Source: Pseudomonas sichuanensis
GTDB taxonomy: Bacteria > Pseudomonadota > Gammaproteobacteria > Pseudomonadales > Pseudomonadaceae
Reading direction: 5' to 3'
Assembly (NCBI RefSeq): GCF_003231305.1
Contig: NZ_QKVM01000002.1
Coordinates: 62,001 to 126,000, forward strand
Length of the DNA stretch: 64,000 bases
Positions 25,608-35,543 of this stretch are shown piece after piece. The stretch's first letter is position 1; each line of letters begins with the position of its first letter. The position numbers and the translations under genes are program-made. The notes under the pieces are model-generated. The model searched no databases. It was given only the letters and a program-made list of their open reading frames with translations, and was not told the DNA's origin.

Positions 25608-28600
25608 TCAGTCCGGCAGCCAGGCCTTGTGCCAATTGCTCAGGTTGTCGCCTTCGAGCATCCAGCCACCCAGCACTGCGTTGCGCAGTGCATCGCCCGC
25701 CTTGGCCGTGGCGTCCAGATCACTGATGTGCATGCGGATGGCCTCAACCCAGCTACGGAAACGGTTCTTCACCAAAGTCACTGGCAAGTCGTCGTAACCC
25801 TGGTAGCAACGCAGGTCGCTGGCGATCACCGGGAAACCGCAGGCGCCGTACTCCAGCAGGCGCAGGTTGCTCTTGCACTCGTTGAACAGGTTCTGCTCCA
25901 CGGGCGCCAGGGCCAGGTCCAGATTCATCCTGGCCAGCATCTGCGGGTAACGCTCAAGCGAAACACCCTCGTGGAATTCATGGATATAGGGCCGCAGCTT
26001 ATCCGGGCACATGCCGAAGAACACCCACTCCACCTCGTTGGCCAATTCCTTGACTACGTCGGCGATCACTTCCAGGTCGCCGGAGTGGCTCGCCCCACCC
26101 GCCCAGCCGACGCGCGGTTTGCGCGACTGCCGGCGCTGGGCTTCGAGGCCCCTCCAGAAACGGCTATCCAAGGTGTTGTGCATCACCCGGATGTCGCCGT
26201 GCAGACCAGCGAAGGCCTCGGCCAGCGGCTGGGTAGAGACGACGAAGCGGTCCACATAGGCCAGGCCACGGCGCAGGGCGCGCAGAATGTCCTTGGGCAT
26301 GTCCGCCCGGTGCACACTCTTCAGCGGCAGGTTAGGCAAATAGTCGTCCAGCTCGAAGACCTTGAACGCCCGTGAAAACGCGTGCATCCGGCGCATGTGC
26401 TCGATCTGCTGGTCGCCGATCTGGCGCTGCAGCACGATGCTGTCCGGCTGGTAACGCTCAAGTTCGGCAGGCGTCAGGTGCGCCCAGGACAGCTGCCCCT
26501 CGGCCAGCCCTTCGCGCTTGAGCGCATCGAGCGGCTGGATCACCCGGTAATTGCCACACCCCCCCTCATCCGCCGCATGGGCCAGGATCGTCGGCAGCGG
26601 CTTCCAGGACGACAAGGGTCGCCAGCTCAGCTCGGCGCACTCCAGGCCGAAGCCATTGGCGCAAGACAGCGAGAAGTTCGGGTTGTAGAACGGATCTCGC
26701 GCCAGTGCAGGCAACCAGCGGGCATACAAGGCATCTTCCTGTTCAACGCTGGCCGGCGTTGCGCCATCCTCGCTGAGCAGCATCTGCACACGTGGCGTCC
26801 AGACGTTCAGGTAGCCGGCACGGTGCAGACGCAGGCACAGGTCGACATCGGTCCAACGCTGCAGCTCAGGCGTCTCGTCGAAACCGCCCAGCTCCTGGAA
26901 CAGGCCTTTGTTCACCAGCAGACACTTGCCGCTCACCGCGACATAGTTCTGGTCGATCTGCAGGCGCTGCATGTAACCGGGGGCATCCATCGACTGACCG
27001 GCAAAGGCTTCGCCAACCGGGCCGTTCAGGCCGAGCACGAAACCGGCATGGCTGATGGTCGCCTCCCCCGATACCAGCTTGGCCCCGACAACGCCGACTT
27101 CTTGGCGCATGCCGTGGTTGAGCATCTGCTGCAACCAGTCGTTATCGAGTACGGCAGCGCCTTCGTCCAGCCACAGCAGGAAGTCACCACGGGCCTGCGC
27201 GGCGGCCTGGTTGCGCATGCGCACCGGTGTCATCCCGGCAGGGAAACGCATGCAACGAATGGTATCGACACCGAGCTGGGCAACGCCGTCGAGCCAGCTG
27301 TTCACCGCAGGGCCGGCATCATTCGACGCCAGCAGCAGTACCTCGTAGTTTCGATGGGTGCTCTTCTCCAGAATGGTTTCCATGCAACGCTGCGCCCGCT
27401 CCGGGCTGTTGCCCTGGAGCAGGATCAGGATGCTGACCGATACGTCGCCGGAGGCGCCGTAGTCGAGGTCATAACGCCCGGGCAAACGAGACTCGACGCG
27501 AGCCTGGGTAAAACCGCGCGCATGCAAATGACGCAGGATGACCCCACGCTCATCCGGGCAGTCGCGCAGCGACGGGGCACTGCTGATCAACAACGGCTCG
27601 CTGATATGCCCCAACCCCTCGAAACCGGCCGACTCGATCAGGCGCAGGATGTAATCGAGTTCAATAGCCTGGCCCGCCTCCTGACGGAAGCCGCCCATCT
27701 GCAGCCACACCTGGCGGTTGAACAGCCAGTGGCGCGACAGGCTCGCCGGCAAGCTGAGCAGTAGATCAAGGTTCAGATCAGGACGCAGCGCAGCGCCGAT
27801 TCCCGTGCCACCGGCACGCAAAGCTTCATCACCGTAAACGGCCCGACAGCCCGGCGCTGCCAACAGATCAAGCGCGGCAATCAGCAAGCCGCTCGCAGTG
27901 AACTCACTCCCCGCCTCTACCAGCATGAACCAGTCGAACTCACCTGCCTGAACCACCTGGTTGAGCTGATCGCTCAGGCTGGCATCCGTCAGACGCAGGC
28001 AATGCAGTTTGTCCTGCGGCGCAGTCGCAGGTGCCTCCCCTGCCGTCAACGCGATGATTTTCACTGAGGCATAGAGGCAGTTATCGCGACTCAAGCTTTG
28101 CACAGAGGCATTCAATGCCTCCATGTGGCCGTCAGCGTCCAGTACGATGATCCCGATCACCGGACCGCCCTGATGCGCCTGCAGATGCTGTTCGATCAAA
28201 CGGCTCTGCACGGCATCCGGAACGCGTTCGTCCAGCCAGTTCTGCAGTGTCGCTGCCTTGGGCTTTTCACCTAGATGCTCCAGCATTTGCTGGCGACCGC
28301 GCTTGATTTCTTCGCTGCCATGGTCGCAATGGCGTGCATACAGCTCGCGGTAAAGCGCTGGGTAATCTTTGAGTGCCTGTTCCGAACGCCGTGCAGGCGC
28401 ACTGACATCCCGGCGCATGCGGACTTCCACCGTCTCGCAATGAACATGGTGGAATGCGCTGCGAGCGCTCAAGCGCATGAGGAAATCCCAATCCTCCAGG
28501 CCTGCCAGCGATTCGTCGAAGTCGCCCACCGCAAGGGCAAGCGCACGCGGGCAGGCAAAGGTGTTGATCGGGATGTAGTTGTTAACCAGCAAACGCTCCC

Positions 28601-30764
28601 TGGAGTATGCCTCGTGGGGATAGCGTTGCTCACGCGCCACCTCGCTGCGCTTGCCCGCCGCTATCGTTTCCTCAACGAATACCGCATCCGTGTACACAAC
28701 AGTGTCGGGGTGGTCAGCCAGGGCCGTAGCCAGTGCTTCAAGGTGGCCAGGCAGATACAGGTCGTCATCGTCCAGATAGGCCACATAACGGCCACGGGCC
28801 AATCGCAAAGCGCTATTACGGGCAGCGGCTGGGCCGCGATTACGGCCTTGGCGGATATAGGTGACAGGGAAATCGCACTCAGCCAGCAGCGATTCGACCG
28901 GGTTGCCGTTGTCATTGACCAGGATGACTTCGAAGTCCTTGAAGGACTGCTGGCCAATGCTGTTCAGCGCATCCCTGAGCAATTCGGGGCGGTTGAACGT
29001 GGTGACTATGATGGAGAACATCGCTCGCTCAGCGTCTTCAGCCAGGGCTTCCAGACGCCCGCACAATTGCCGTACCCGTTTGCCCAACGCGCTAGCCTGC
29101 TCATGCGGATAAAGCGTCAGCCTGCGCTTGAGATGCGCGGCAACCTCACGCTCATGGCCTTTCAGGCGCCCCTCGTTGCCACGTTCGAATACGCCCTCGA
29201 GAATACAGGTATGCCCTTCCAGCGGCGCCGAGGAGACATAGAACTCATGGGAATGCTGTGCCGCATGAACGCGATAGCTCACACCCGGCACGGTGGTGAA
29301 GACAAAGTCAGGGAACAACTCCCCAAGCTGAACCATGAGCTGCCAGTCACCCGACCCGCGAATTCTCACGTCACGGCGCCACGCCTTGAAAAAGGCGTCC
29401 CTGCGAATGATGGCCGCAGAGGGGGTGATATAGCTGTCGTAAATCAGCAGGTCCGCAACCTCATTGCGCCCGCCCCTGTAATCTTCACTGCGATGCCCGG
29501 GGTGGCTAGGCCCTTCTACAGGATCACCCTGCTCATCGACCCAACAGATTGGGCTGTAACCCAGGGCATGACCCGCATTGCTTTCCAGCGCTGGGAGCAG
29601 GCGCATGAGATGACCGGGATTCATGTAATCGTCGGCCATGAATAAAACGATGTATTTGCCTTTGGCGACCCAAAAGCCATTCTGAGAACTGTTGCCGGCC
29701 CCGAAATTTCGTCGGTTGCGCATATAGCGCACCCGCGCATCAGACGAAAACTGTGCCATGACCGATTGCGTGTCGTCCGTCGAAGCATTGTCCACCACCA
29801 GGACTTCAATGCCCTCGACACCCTGATCCAAAACGGACCGTACCGCCTGCCCCAGGTACCGGCCATAGTTATAGGCCGGAATAACGACGCTCAGCAACGG
29901 CGCAGCACCACGCACCTCAGAGGCGTCCAGCGCAATGCCCGACGTCAGCGCATTGATCCAGAAATCGACGGTGTAAGGATAAATGCGCTCATCCGGCCGA
30001 GCACTGCCCTGCATGAGAAACGACCGCAGGCGGCTCGCCAGTGCCTCGTATTGCGCCCATGCCATGCCATCCAGGAAGGCGAACAAGTCTGCTCTAGTGC
30101 TGAATACACTGCCGTCTACATAGCAATCACGGGGAAACCACTCTGGCAGCGAAGTGGCTGCGGTATGCACAGGCACGGTGCCGGACAACAGGCAGGACTG
30201 CCACTGAGGGGACAACCAGTCAGCCAATTCGGGCTCATGATCGCACAGCGCAAAGTGTGCGCGCTGCAACTCGATATCGTCGCGCCCAAGCACACTGGCC
30301 TTACCTTTGAACGCAGGGCGCGGGGCCAATTCAGCAAGCGGCAGTTCCAGCGGCTGATTGAGTCGCACCAACTGCTGGCCGGTGAAAGCCTCTTTGGCAG
30401 GCAAGAACACCCTGTCGAACTGCTCGAGCAACTGCGCGCCATCCACGGCACTCTCCAGCAGCATCAGATAGCTACGCGTACCGGAGGATAACGTCAGCCA
30501 CTCCGTGCCTGCAAAAGCCTGCTCGATCAGCAGCACACTGTCATGGTGACCGGCGACGTCCGATGCAGCGATTCGTTCGAAGACAAGGCCGTTCGCGTTG
30601 CCATAGGCCTGCAACGGGCCAAGAGGAAACAGGGCCTGCAGCTTCTGCCATTGCTCATCGCTGATGAGGAATGGCTTTTGCTCCTGCCCCAGCTGAACCC
30701 CGGCGATACCCACTCGCCAAGGCGCACCCTGGCAACTACCGCCTGCAATTGAGGCCCAATCCAT
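25608..30764 (-). CDS. Very large multi-domain glycosyltransferase (four GT2-type modules plus a GT4-like module)
   Basis: 1718 residues from the ATG at 30764 (AGAGGGG seven bases upstream; a GTG one codon earlier is possible). After a ~285-residue N-terminal part with no recognised family: GT-A module 1 (~290-500, LLSVVIPAYNYGRYLGQAV, acidic FMADDYM), module 2 (~583-790, FSIIVTTFNRPELLRDAL, YLDDDDLYLPGH), a degenerate GT-A-like module (~868-1080, lacking an obvious DxD), module 4 (~1109-1350, GFDETPELQRWTDVDLCLRL), and a GT-B/GT4-like C-terminal module (~1390-1718, VGWAGGASHSGDLEVI, then LLEYGACGFPVIASD). No membrane segments. Last gene of the island; most likely assembles the flagellin glycan on the protein, like Fgt/FgtA enzymes of other pseudomonads. 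Linkage and sugars are unknown. Confidence 0.85.
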   Translation of the reverse strand: MDWASIAGGSCQGAPWRVGIAGVQLGQEQKPFLISDEQWQKLQALFPLGPLQAYGNANGLVFERIAASDVAGHHDSVLLIEQAFAGTEWLTLSSGTRSYLMLLESAVDGAQLLEQFDRVFLPAKEAFTGQQLVRLNQPLELPLAELAPRPAFKGKASVLGRDDIELQRAHFALCDHEPELADWLSPQWQSCLLSGTVPVHTAATSLPEWFPRDCYVDGSVFSTRADLFAFLDGMAWAQYEALASRLRSFLMQGSARPDERIYPYTVDFWINALTSGIALDASEVRGAAPLLSVVIPAYNYGRYLGQAVRSVLDQGVEGIEVLVVDNASTDDTQSVMAQFSSDARVRYMRNRRNFGAGNSSQNGFWVAKGKYIVLFMADDYMNPGHLMRLLPALESNAGHALGYSPICWVDEQGDPVEGPSHPGHRSEDYRGGRNEVADLLIYDSYITPSAAIIRRDAFFKAWRRDVRIRGSGDWQLMVQLGELFPDFVFTTVPGVSYRVHAAQHSHEFYVSSAPLEGHTCILEGVFERGNEGRLKGHEREVAAHLKRRLTLYPHEQASALGKRVRQLCGRLEALAEDAERAMFSIIVTTFNRPELLRDALNSIGQQSFKDFEVILVNDNGNPVESLLAECDFPVTYIRQGRNRGPAAARNSALRLARGRYVAYLDDDDLYLPGHLEALATALADHPDTVVYTDAVFVEETIAAGKRSEVAREQRYPHEAYSRERLLVNNYIPINTFACPRALALAVGDFDESLAGLEDWDFLMRLSARSAFHHVHCETVEVRMRRDVSAPARRSEQALKDYPALYRELYARHCDHGSEEIKRGRQQMLEHLGEKPKAATLQNWLDERVPDAVQSRLIEQHLQAHQGGPVIGIIVLDADGHMEALNASVQSLSRDNCLYASVKIIALTAGEAPATAPQDKLHCLRLTDASLSDQLNQVVQAGEFDWFMLVEAGSEFTASGLLIAALDLLAAPGCRAVYGDEALRAGGTGIGAALRPDLNLDLLLSLPASLSRHWLFNRQVWLQMGGFRQEAGQAIELDYILRLIESAGFEGLGHISEPLLISSAPSLRDCPDERGVILRHLHARGFTQARVESRLPGRYDLDYGASGDVSVSILILLQGNSPERAQRCMETILEKSTHRNYEVLLLASNDAGPAVNSWLDGVAQLGVDTIRCMRFPAGMTPVRMRNQAAAQARGDFLLWLDEGAAVLDNDWLQQMLNHGMRQEVGVVGAKLVSGEATISHAGFVLGLNGPVGEAFAGQSMDAPGYMQRLQIDQNYVAVSGKCLLVNKGLFQELGGFDETPELQRWTDVDLCLRLHRAGYLNVWTPRVQMLLSEDGATPASVEQEDALYARWLPALARDPFYNPNFSLSCANGFGLECAELSWRPLSSWKPLPTILAHAADEGGCGNYRVIQPLDALKREGLAEGQLSWAHLTPAELERYQPDSIVLQRQIGDQQIEHMRRMHAFSRAFKVFELDDYLPNLPLKSVHRADMPKDILRALRRGLAYVDRFVVSTQPLAEAFAGLHGDIRVMHNTLDSRFWRGLEAQRRQSRKPRVGWAGGASHSGDLEVIADVVKELANEVEWVFFGMCPDKLRPYIHEFHEGVSLERYPQMLARMNLDLALAPVEQNLFNECKSNLRLLEYGACGFPVIASDLRCYQGYDDLPVTLVKNRFRSWVEAIRMHISDLDATAKAGDALRNAVLGGWMLEGDNLSNWHKAWLPD

Positions 30765-30813
30765 CACGCATCCCCTCTTTAACGGCCTCGCTCACACGCA
30801 GCCTCGTTGAAAT

Positions 30814-31875
30814 TCAAATGCCATAACCCATGGATTTCGCCCAGACAGCCATGCTGTCGATCGACTGGTCCAGGGTGGTCCAGACATCCAGCCCCAGCCC
30901 GCGGGCCTGGCTGATATCCGGTACATAAAACGAAGGAGCCGTACCCTCGGTACGCCCCATGATCAACACCTGCTTTGCTTGTGCCACTCGCGAGACAACG
31001 CGATGTGCCAGATCAGCGATGCTGATCGCCTGATCGGAGCCCACGTTGTAGGCTTCGCCGGCTTTGCCGCTCACCAGCAACGCCAGCAGCCAGGCGGCCA
31101 AATCTGCACCGTGCAGATAACTGCGGACTGCGGTGCCACAAGAACGGATCACGACCTGATCCGCACACAGGGCATCGCGAACGAAGTTGCCAATGGCAAA
31201 GTGGCCATCGAGCGGCAGGCCTGGCCCGGAAAAGGCAAAGCAACGCGCCATGATTACGTCAATGCCGTGAGTCTGTGCATAAATCGCGCCCAAGGTTTCC
31301 TGTGCCCGTTTACCTTCGGCATATGCACTCCCTGCACTGTTGCTGGCACAAGCGCCAGCGAAGCCTTCTGCGACCCCGGCGCCCTGATCTGCCCCTGCCC
31401 GCAAAGCGCCATACTGTGCACCCGAACCGGTCAGGAGCACGCGTGCCCGAGTACGCACCGCCAAGTCGAGTACCCGGCGCGCGCCGGTGACGATGGTGTC
31501 GAAGATTTCCAACGGATTGGCGTGAGCCGCCGAAGACGTCTCGGTTGCCGCATGAATGATCAGGCTCACAGGCCGCCCCGCAACGGCCGGCAGCTCACGC
31601 ACGTCACCAGTGACCCAATGCAGCCAGGCGCAATCACGGTAACAGGGCTGTGCATCCAGAAAACGCGATGGGTTGCGTGACAGAACAGTGACCGTCACCC
31701 CTGCGCCTTGCTGGTTCAATTGTTGAAACAACGCCAACAACCACAAGCCAAAAAAACCCGTGCCGCCGGTGACCAACACATGCTGCCCAGCCAGCGCGTT
31801 ATGCAAACCCAGCGTGGAGGGAATGGCCTGCAACGCACTGCTGATAATGGGTGAATGCAAGGAAAAACTAGGCAT
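30814..31875 (-). CDS. Extended SDR NAD-dependent epimerase/reductase (nucleotide-sugar)
   Basis: 353 residues. NAD(P)-binding motif VLVTGGTGFFGLWLL (residues ~33-47), LIIHAATET block, catalytic serine region LLTGSGAQYGAL and YAEGK (Tyr-x-x-x-Lys), then substrate-region RSYLHGADLAAWL and AYNVGSDQAISI. This is the pattern of nucleotide-sugar epimerases, dehydratases and 4-ketoreductases. The island otherwise has no reductase for the CDP-4-keto sugar, so a role as C4 ketoreductase (Abe/YerF-like) is a reasonable inference. The start codon has no clear ribosome site. About 50 bases before the glycosyltransferase start. Confidence 0.75.
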   Translation of the reverse strand: MPSFSLHSPIISSALQAIPSTLGLHNALAGQHVLVTGGTGFFGLWLLALFQQLNQQGAGVTVTVLSRNPSRFLDAQPCYRDCAWLHWVTGDVRELPAVAGRPVSLIIHAATETSSAAHANPLEIFDTIVTGARRVLDLAVRTRARVLLTGSGAQYGALRAGADQGAGVAEGFAGACASNSAGSAYAEGKRAQETLGAIYAQTHGIDVIMARCFAFSGPGLPLDGHFAIGNFVRDALCADQVVIRSCGTAVRSYLHGADLAAWLLALLVSGKAGEAYNVGSDQAISIADLAHRVVSRVAQAKQVLIMGRTEGTAPSFYVPDISQARGLGLDVWTTLDQSIDSMAVWAKSMGYGI

Positions 31876-31937
31876 TGGCGTCAGGGACTCATGGGTATTG
31901 GGAACGAGGGGTGGAAATGCCGCCGCGGCCCACTGCC

Positions 31938-33257
31938 CTAATAGAAATACAAGGTGATGTCTTCCAGGATGTCCGCATATAAACGAATGCCCACTCGGTA
32001 GTCACCGCGGATGGACCGCACTTCATCCATCAAGCACCAGTAATCGTCGGACCGATGATAGGCACAGACAGCCAACACGGGCTTGTCGCGCTCGATGATC
32101 CCCCGGGCGCCCCGCAAGGCAGAGGCTTCCATACCCTCGATGTCGAGCTTGAACAAGCCAACTTTGCCCGGCACCACGGCATCCAGGGGCACGCCCTGAA
32201 TGAAAGAGGTGATGTTTGCGGGCACCTCACTGCTCAACTCGCTGGCAATGTCATAAGTCAATTCAGGCTGATAGACAGCGCGGCTGGGTGCTTCGTCCAG
32301 CCCCATGTTGAACAGCCAGACTTCAGGGCGATCGGCGACACTCTTGAGCGCTTCGTAGTACGCCGGCAATTCGGGCTCGAACAGCCAAGCCTGCTCGACC
32401 GGCCCAAAATGTTTCTCCAGGCGATGCAGGGTGTCGCCCGCTGCTGCACCGGCGTCGACAAAGCGCGCCGCTTGTTCAGGCCGTACAAATGCCTTGTCGA
32501 AATACTCTTCATCCCAAGGTGACTTGGCCTGTTCTGCACAGTCGATCGACAGGCGCGTTCGCATGCCGATCAACGCATCGAAAACCTGGCGTGACGGCTC
32601 ATCATCCAGGCACAGGAACGCAGAGATGAAGCGCCAAGGGTCACGCAACGGCGCTTCGACAAAACTTGAAAACTGCTCGCAACCCAGGCCCGGCCCCGGG
32701 CCATCAAGTGCGTATAGAAACGCGTGCATGTTGACCAGACGAATCCCCGGCACCTGGCTCAATTGCCTGGAAATGGCGTTGCCATGCCTGCCACTGGCAA
32801 CAACGACGACGGCGTTCTCAAGTGAAAGACTGGAAGGATGAGAGATCGAAAGCCCTTCCAATGAACCACCGTCCTTGGCGCGGTCATTGTCGATAAATCC
32901 TTTGACCTCGAGATTCAGCGATTGCGCGTGACGTGCCAGGCGCAAACCGACCTTGAAGGCGCCAAAGATATAGAACCCCTCATTCAGCCGGTCGCGGGCC
33001 TGGTGCTTGAACGCCGCCAAATCGGCCAGGCCAGTCTGAGCGTCCAGCAAGCGCTTGATATTGGGGTAGTCATCAAGGCGTGATAGAGCCTGCAGCCTTG
33101 ATGGGTGCCTGACCACGATGTGGTCTTGAGCATCACGCAGAAGCGCATCCGACCAGCAAACCGGCACACACTGGCCTGACGCAAGTGCGAAGGAATAGGT
33201 GCCACCTTTCTGCATCGTGGAAAAATCGGCACCGCACAAGGACAAGCCAGCATTCAT
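31938..33257 (-). CDS. FkbM-family methyltransferase with N-terminal Rossmann-like domain
   Basis: 439 residues. N-terminal part holds a dinucleotide-binding-like unit (~92-180: FYIFGAFKVGLRLARHAQ, EVKGFIDNDRAK, VVVVASG) shared with three other island proteins. The C-terminal half is an FkbM SAM-dependent O-methyltransferase: FVDAGAAAGDTLHRLEKHFG as SAM-binding loop and LFKLDIEGMEASALRGARGI as the FkbM signature. Would O-methylate a glycan hydroxyl. AGGT lies ahead of the ATG. Visibly more AT-rich than flagellar neighbours. Confidence 0.8.
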   Translation of the reverse strand: MNAGLSLCGADFSTMQKGGTYSFALASGQCVPVCWSDALLRDAQDHIVVRHPSRLQALSRLDDYPNIKRLLDAQTGLADLAAFKHQARDRLNEGFYIFGAFKVGLRLARHAQSLNLEVKGFIDNDRAKDGGSLEGLSISHPSSLSLENAVVVVASGRHGNAISRQLSQVPGIRLVNMHAFLYALDGPGPGLGCEQFSSFVEAPLRDPWRFISAFLCLDDEPSRQVFDALIGMRTRLSIDCAEQAKSPWDEEYFDKAFVRPEQAARFVDAGAAAGDTLHRLEKHFGPVEQAWLFEPELPAYYEALKSVADRPEVWLFNMGLDEAPSRAVYQPELTYDIASELSSEVPANITSFIQGVPLDAVVPGKVGLFKLDIEGMEASALRGARGIIERDKPVLAVCAYHRSDDYWCLMDEVRSIRGDYRVGIRLYADILEDITLYFY

Positions 33258-33348
33258 CTTATTACCTGCCTAACAAATCAGAATGACCAGGGACCGTCAT
33301 CCTGAAACAAAAATCAAACCAAGCACCTGAAAAATGCGCTCGCCCTTG

Positions 33349-34263
33349 TCAATCAATAACGACGTTGAAAAGTGCACTTGCGCGTTGCGGGTACAACGCC
33401 ACCAAGCGTGGCCTTATACGTTCCAGCCTCTCGGAAATCCATTGATTCAAGATCAGGTTTGGATCAAGCAGTAGCTTTTCCTTTGCAATCGCGGTGCTGC
33501 TATTAATCTCGACATAGCGCCGGGCAATATCCAGCACCTGCGCGTCATCAAGATAATTCAACATCACCGAAACATCAGCCGGCGGCACATCGAGACGATC
33601 GAGCGCATACTCGATGGCCAATATATCGTTGATGCTTTGCAAATAGGTGCGCAGCCTGACATTGCCATGCTCGACAAGGTAGTGCTGAAGCCGCCCATAC
33701 GTCGTCACAAACCGGCGTTTGCAAAAGTCATAGACGCGCAGAAAGTGCTTCATCTGCGAAAAGTTTTCTCGAACGGTGCCCAGGCGATCGGTCAGCACAC
33801 CGCCGCCATAATAAAACATGTCGGAAAAAATCGAGGCCACCTTGGGCGAGGTGTTACCAGGCACCACAGAGATATCAAACGCACGATCATGAACTGTCAG
33901 TGAATTCAGGTGCTGAGGATAGTCCTGAGCGAAAACCGCTTCAGGCATATCCACGAACTTCAACGAACACAACTCACTGTCCGCCAGCAGCAGATTCACC
34001 TGCCCGGCAATATGCGCGGCACCCAGCAGAGGGGTTTTATTATTGATCACGTCGTACTGATCTGAGCTTATGGCATTCTGCGGCTGGTAAAATGCCAGCA
34101 AATCATAATCAGACGAGGCATTGCCCATGCCCAGAGGAATGGAGCCCATCAGCGAGTAGCACGAAATGCGCACTGGACAGTGCCGCTCCATTCGCTCGAT
34201 GACGTCGTCCACCTGCGCCTGCAAGTCAGCCTTCGCACACACATCAATCAGTTGCGCACGCAT
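33349..34263 (-). CDS. Nucleotidyltransferase-fold protein (pol-beta-like minimal NTase), unknown role
   Basis: 304 residues from the ATG at 34263, which shares one base with the stop of the preceding gene (TAATG), so coupling fixes the start. Near the N-terminus CYSLMGSIPLGMGNASSDYDLLAFY gives the GS-x(10)-DxD arrangement of pol-beta nucleotidyltransferases (key residues Gly-Ser then Asp-Tyr-Asp). The rest is helical without a family I know; DISVVPGN may supply a third acidic residue. No membrane segment. It could transfer a nucleotidyl or phosphoryl group to a small molecule or protein; substrate unknown. Followed by a 91-base AT-rich gap. Confidence 0.6.
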   Translation of the reverse strand: MRAQLIDVCAKADLQAQVDDVIERMERHCPVRISCYSLMGSIPLGMGNASSDYDLLAFYQPQNAISSDQYDVINNKTPLLGAAHIAGQVNLLLADSELCSLKFVDMPEAVFAQDYPQHLNSLTVHDRAFDISVVPGNTSPKVASIFSDMFYYGGGVLTDRLGTVRENFSQMKHFLRVYDFCKRRFVTTYGRLQHYLVEHGNVRLRTYLQSINDILAIEYALDRLDVPPADVSVMLNYLDDAQVLDIARRYVEINSSTAIAKEKLLLDPNLILNQWISERLERIRPRLVALYPQRASALFNVVID

Positions 34264-35543
34264 TATCGAGCCACCCACTCATCCAGTACAAAATCACACG
34301 ACTCCGGCACATCGCCCGCCCGTGCGAAGCGATCGGAAATGCGATACAAGCCCCTGACAGCTCGGTCGAATTCGCTTTCTTGATAACCGTGCTGAATTGA
34401 ACAACCGAGCACGGCGAACGCTTGTGCCAACGGTTCAAGATCAGCGCTTTCTGCCCGCAGTCGAACGCCGCTGAGGCTGACCCTGCCGGTCTCGCTGAAG
34501 TTTTTCAGCACGAGGGCACGGCATGACTTGAGCAACGCCTCATAAAAAGCACTGTCTGCCCGATAGGGGACCCTCAGAAAGTACGAATGCATCACGGGAT
34601 AAGGCAGTTCGGTGATGTTTGAGCGCAGCATGCAATCGATCAGTGCTTTCAACGCGGGCCGATTGAGGTATGCCTCATAGTCCGCATTGGCCAGCTTGAG
34701 CGGCACCAGTGATCGCTTGCGATGGATCAGGAAAGCTGCACGGTGCTTGCCGCTGTCCATGTTGAAATGACTTTCATCACTGTTCCAATCCGCGCTGACC
34801 GCATGATTCACAAAGAACAAGGGATCGACCGACTCGGTTTGCCGCATGCGCTCATACACCTGCCTACGGCTTCTAAGCACGTTTTCGACCCACGCGTCTG
34901 TCTGCGCGATACCGAATTGATCAGCCGCGTTGCGACAGTAGAGTTCCATGTAATGGTTCGGGGTGGCGTCAGCCTCGCCATCGAACCACTTGAACAGCTC
35001 CAGGTAGGGGAACAGGGTAAACACCGGGCTGTCCTTGAACAGCCCATTGCCGTTTCGCCGTGCACAGACCAACCAGGCGGGGATCCACGCCAGCACCTCG
35101 CCGTCTTCGGCACTGATCAGCGCATCATCCTTGTACTCCGGACGGAAGAGCCCATTCAACGCGGGAATCTCGATGGGCAAGCTCAATTGCTCGTCGATGA
35201 TGGCGTTGTGAACGCTTGCCATCTGCGCCCGCTCTTCAGCGGATCGCCACGCCATGTTGGAGCCGTTTACCGGGCAAAAGACAACTCGCTCGAAACCCTC
35301 TGCCGCCAAACTCAGCGCAATGCTTTCATGCTCGAAAATATTGTTTACACAGACGATGACGAGTGCCGTTTTGTCTGCATCGGCGACACGGCTGACCGGC
35401 AGCCCCTCGTGATGGGTTATCTCGGCAGCGCGCTTGTCAATAAAGCCAATAACATTGCAGCGCCCCTTCAGATAGCGCGAGACCATCGTTCCACGATGGG
35501 CGGCACCGTACAGAACGAGCGGCGTATCAGACGTCAATATCAT
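34263..35543 (-). CDS. Unknown protein: Rossmann-like N-terminus plus ParB/sulfiredoxin-like HRA motif (paralogue B)
   Basis: 426 residues from the ATG at 35543, which forms an ATGA overlap with the preceding stop and has GAGGGGG ten bases upstream; the ATG at 35552 sits too close to that site. Residues ~5-100 are a nucleotide-binding-like unit (LVLYGAAHRGTMVSRYLK, VIGFIDKR, ALVIVCVNN). Around residue 260, FNMDSGKHRAAFLIHRK then LVPLKL resembles the ParB/Srx 'DGxHRxxA...xxVPV' motif seen in its upstream neighbour. Function unknown; the Asp-Gly-Ser of the paralogue is Asp-Ser-Gly here. Probably a catalytic pair with the next genes in the island. Confidence 0.62.
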   Translation of the reverse strand: MILTSDTPLVLYGAAHRGTMVSRYLKGRCNVIGFIDKRAAEITHHEGLPVSRVADADKTALVIVCVNNIFEHESIALSLAAEGFERVVFCPVNGSNMAWRSAEERAQMASVHNAIIDEQLSLPIEIPALNGLFRPEYKDDALISAEDGEVLAWIPAWLVCARRNGNGLFKDSPVFTLFPYLELFKWFDGEADATPNHYMELYCRNAADQFGIAQTDAWVENVLRSRRQVYERMRQTESVDPLFFVNHAVSADWNSDESHFNMDSGKHRAAFLIHRKRSLVPLKLANADYEAYLNRPALKALIDCMLRSNITELPYPVMHSYFLRVPYRADSAFYEALLKSCRALVLKNFSETGRVSLSGVRLRAESADLEPLAQAFAVLGCSIQHGYQESEFDRAVRGLYRISDRFARAGDVPESCDFVLDEWVAR

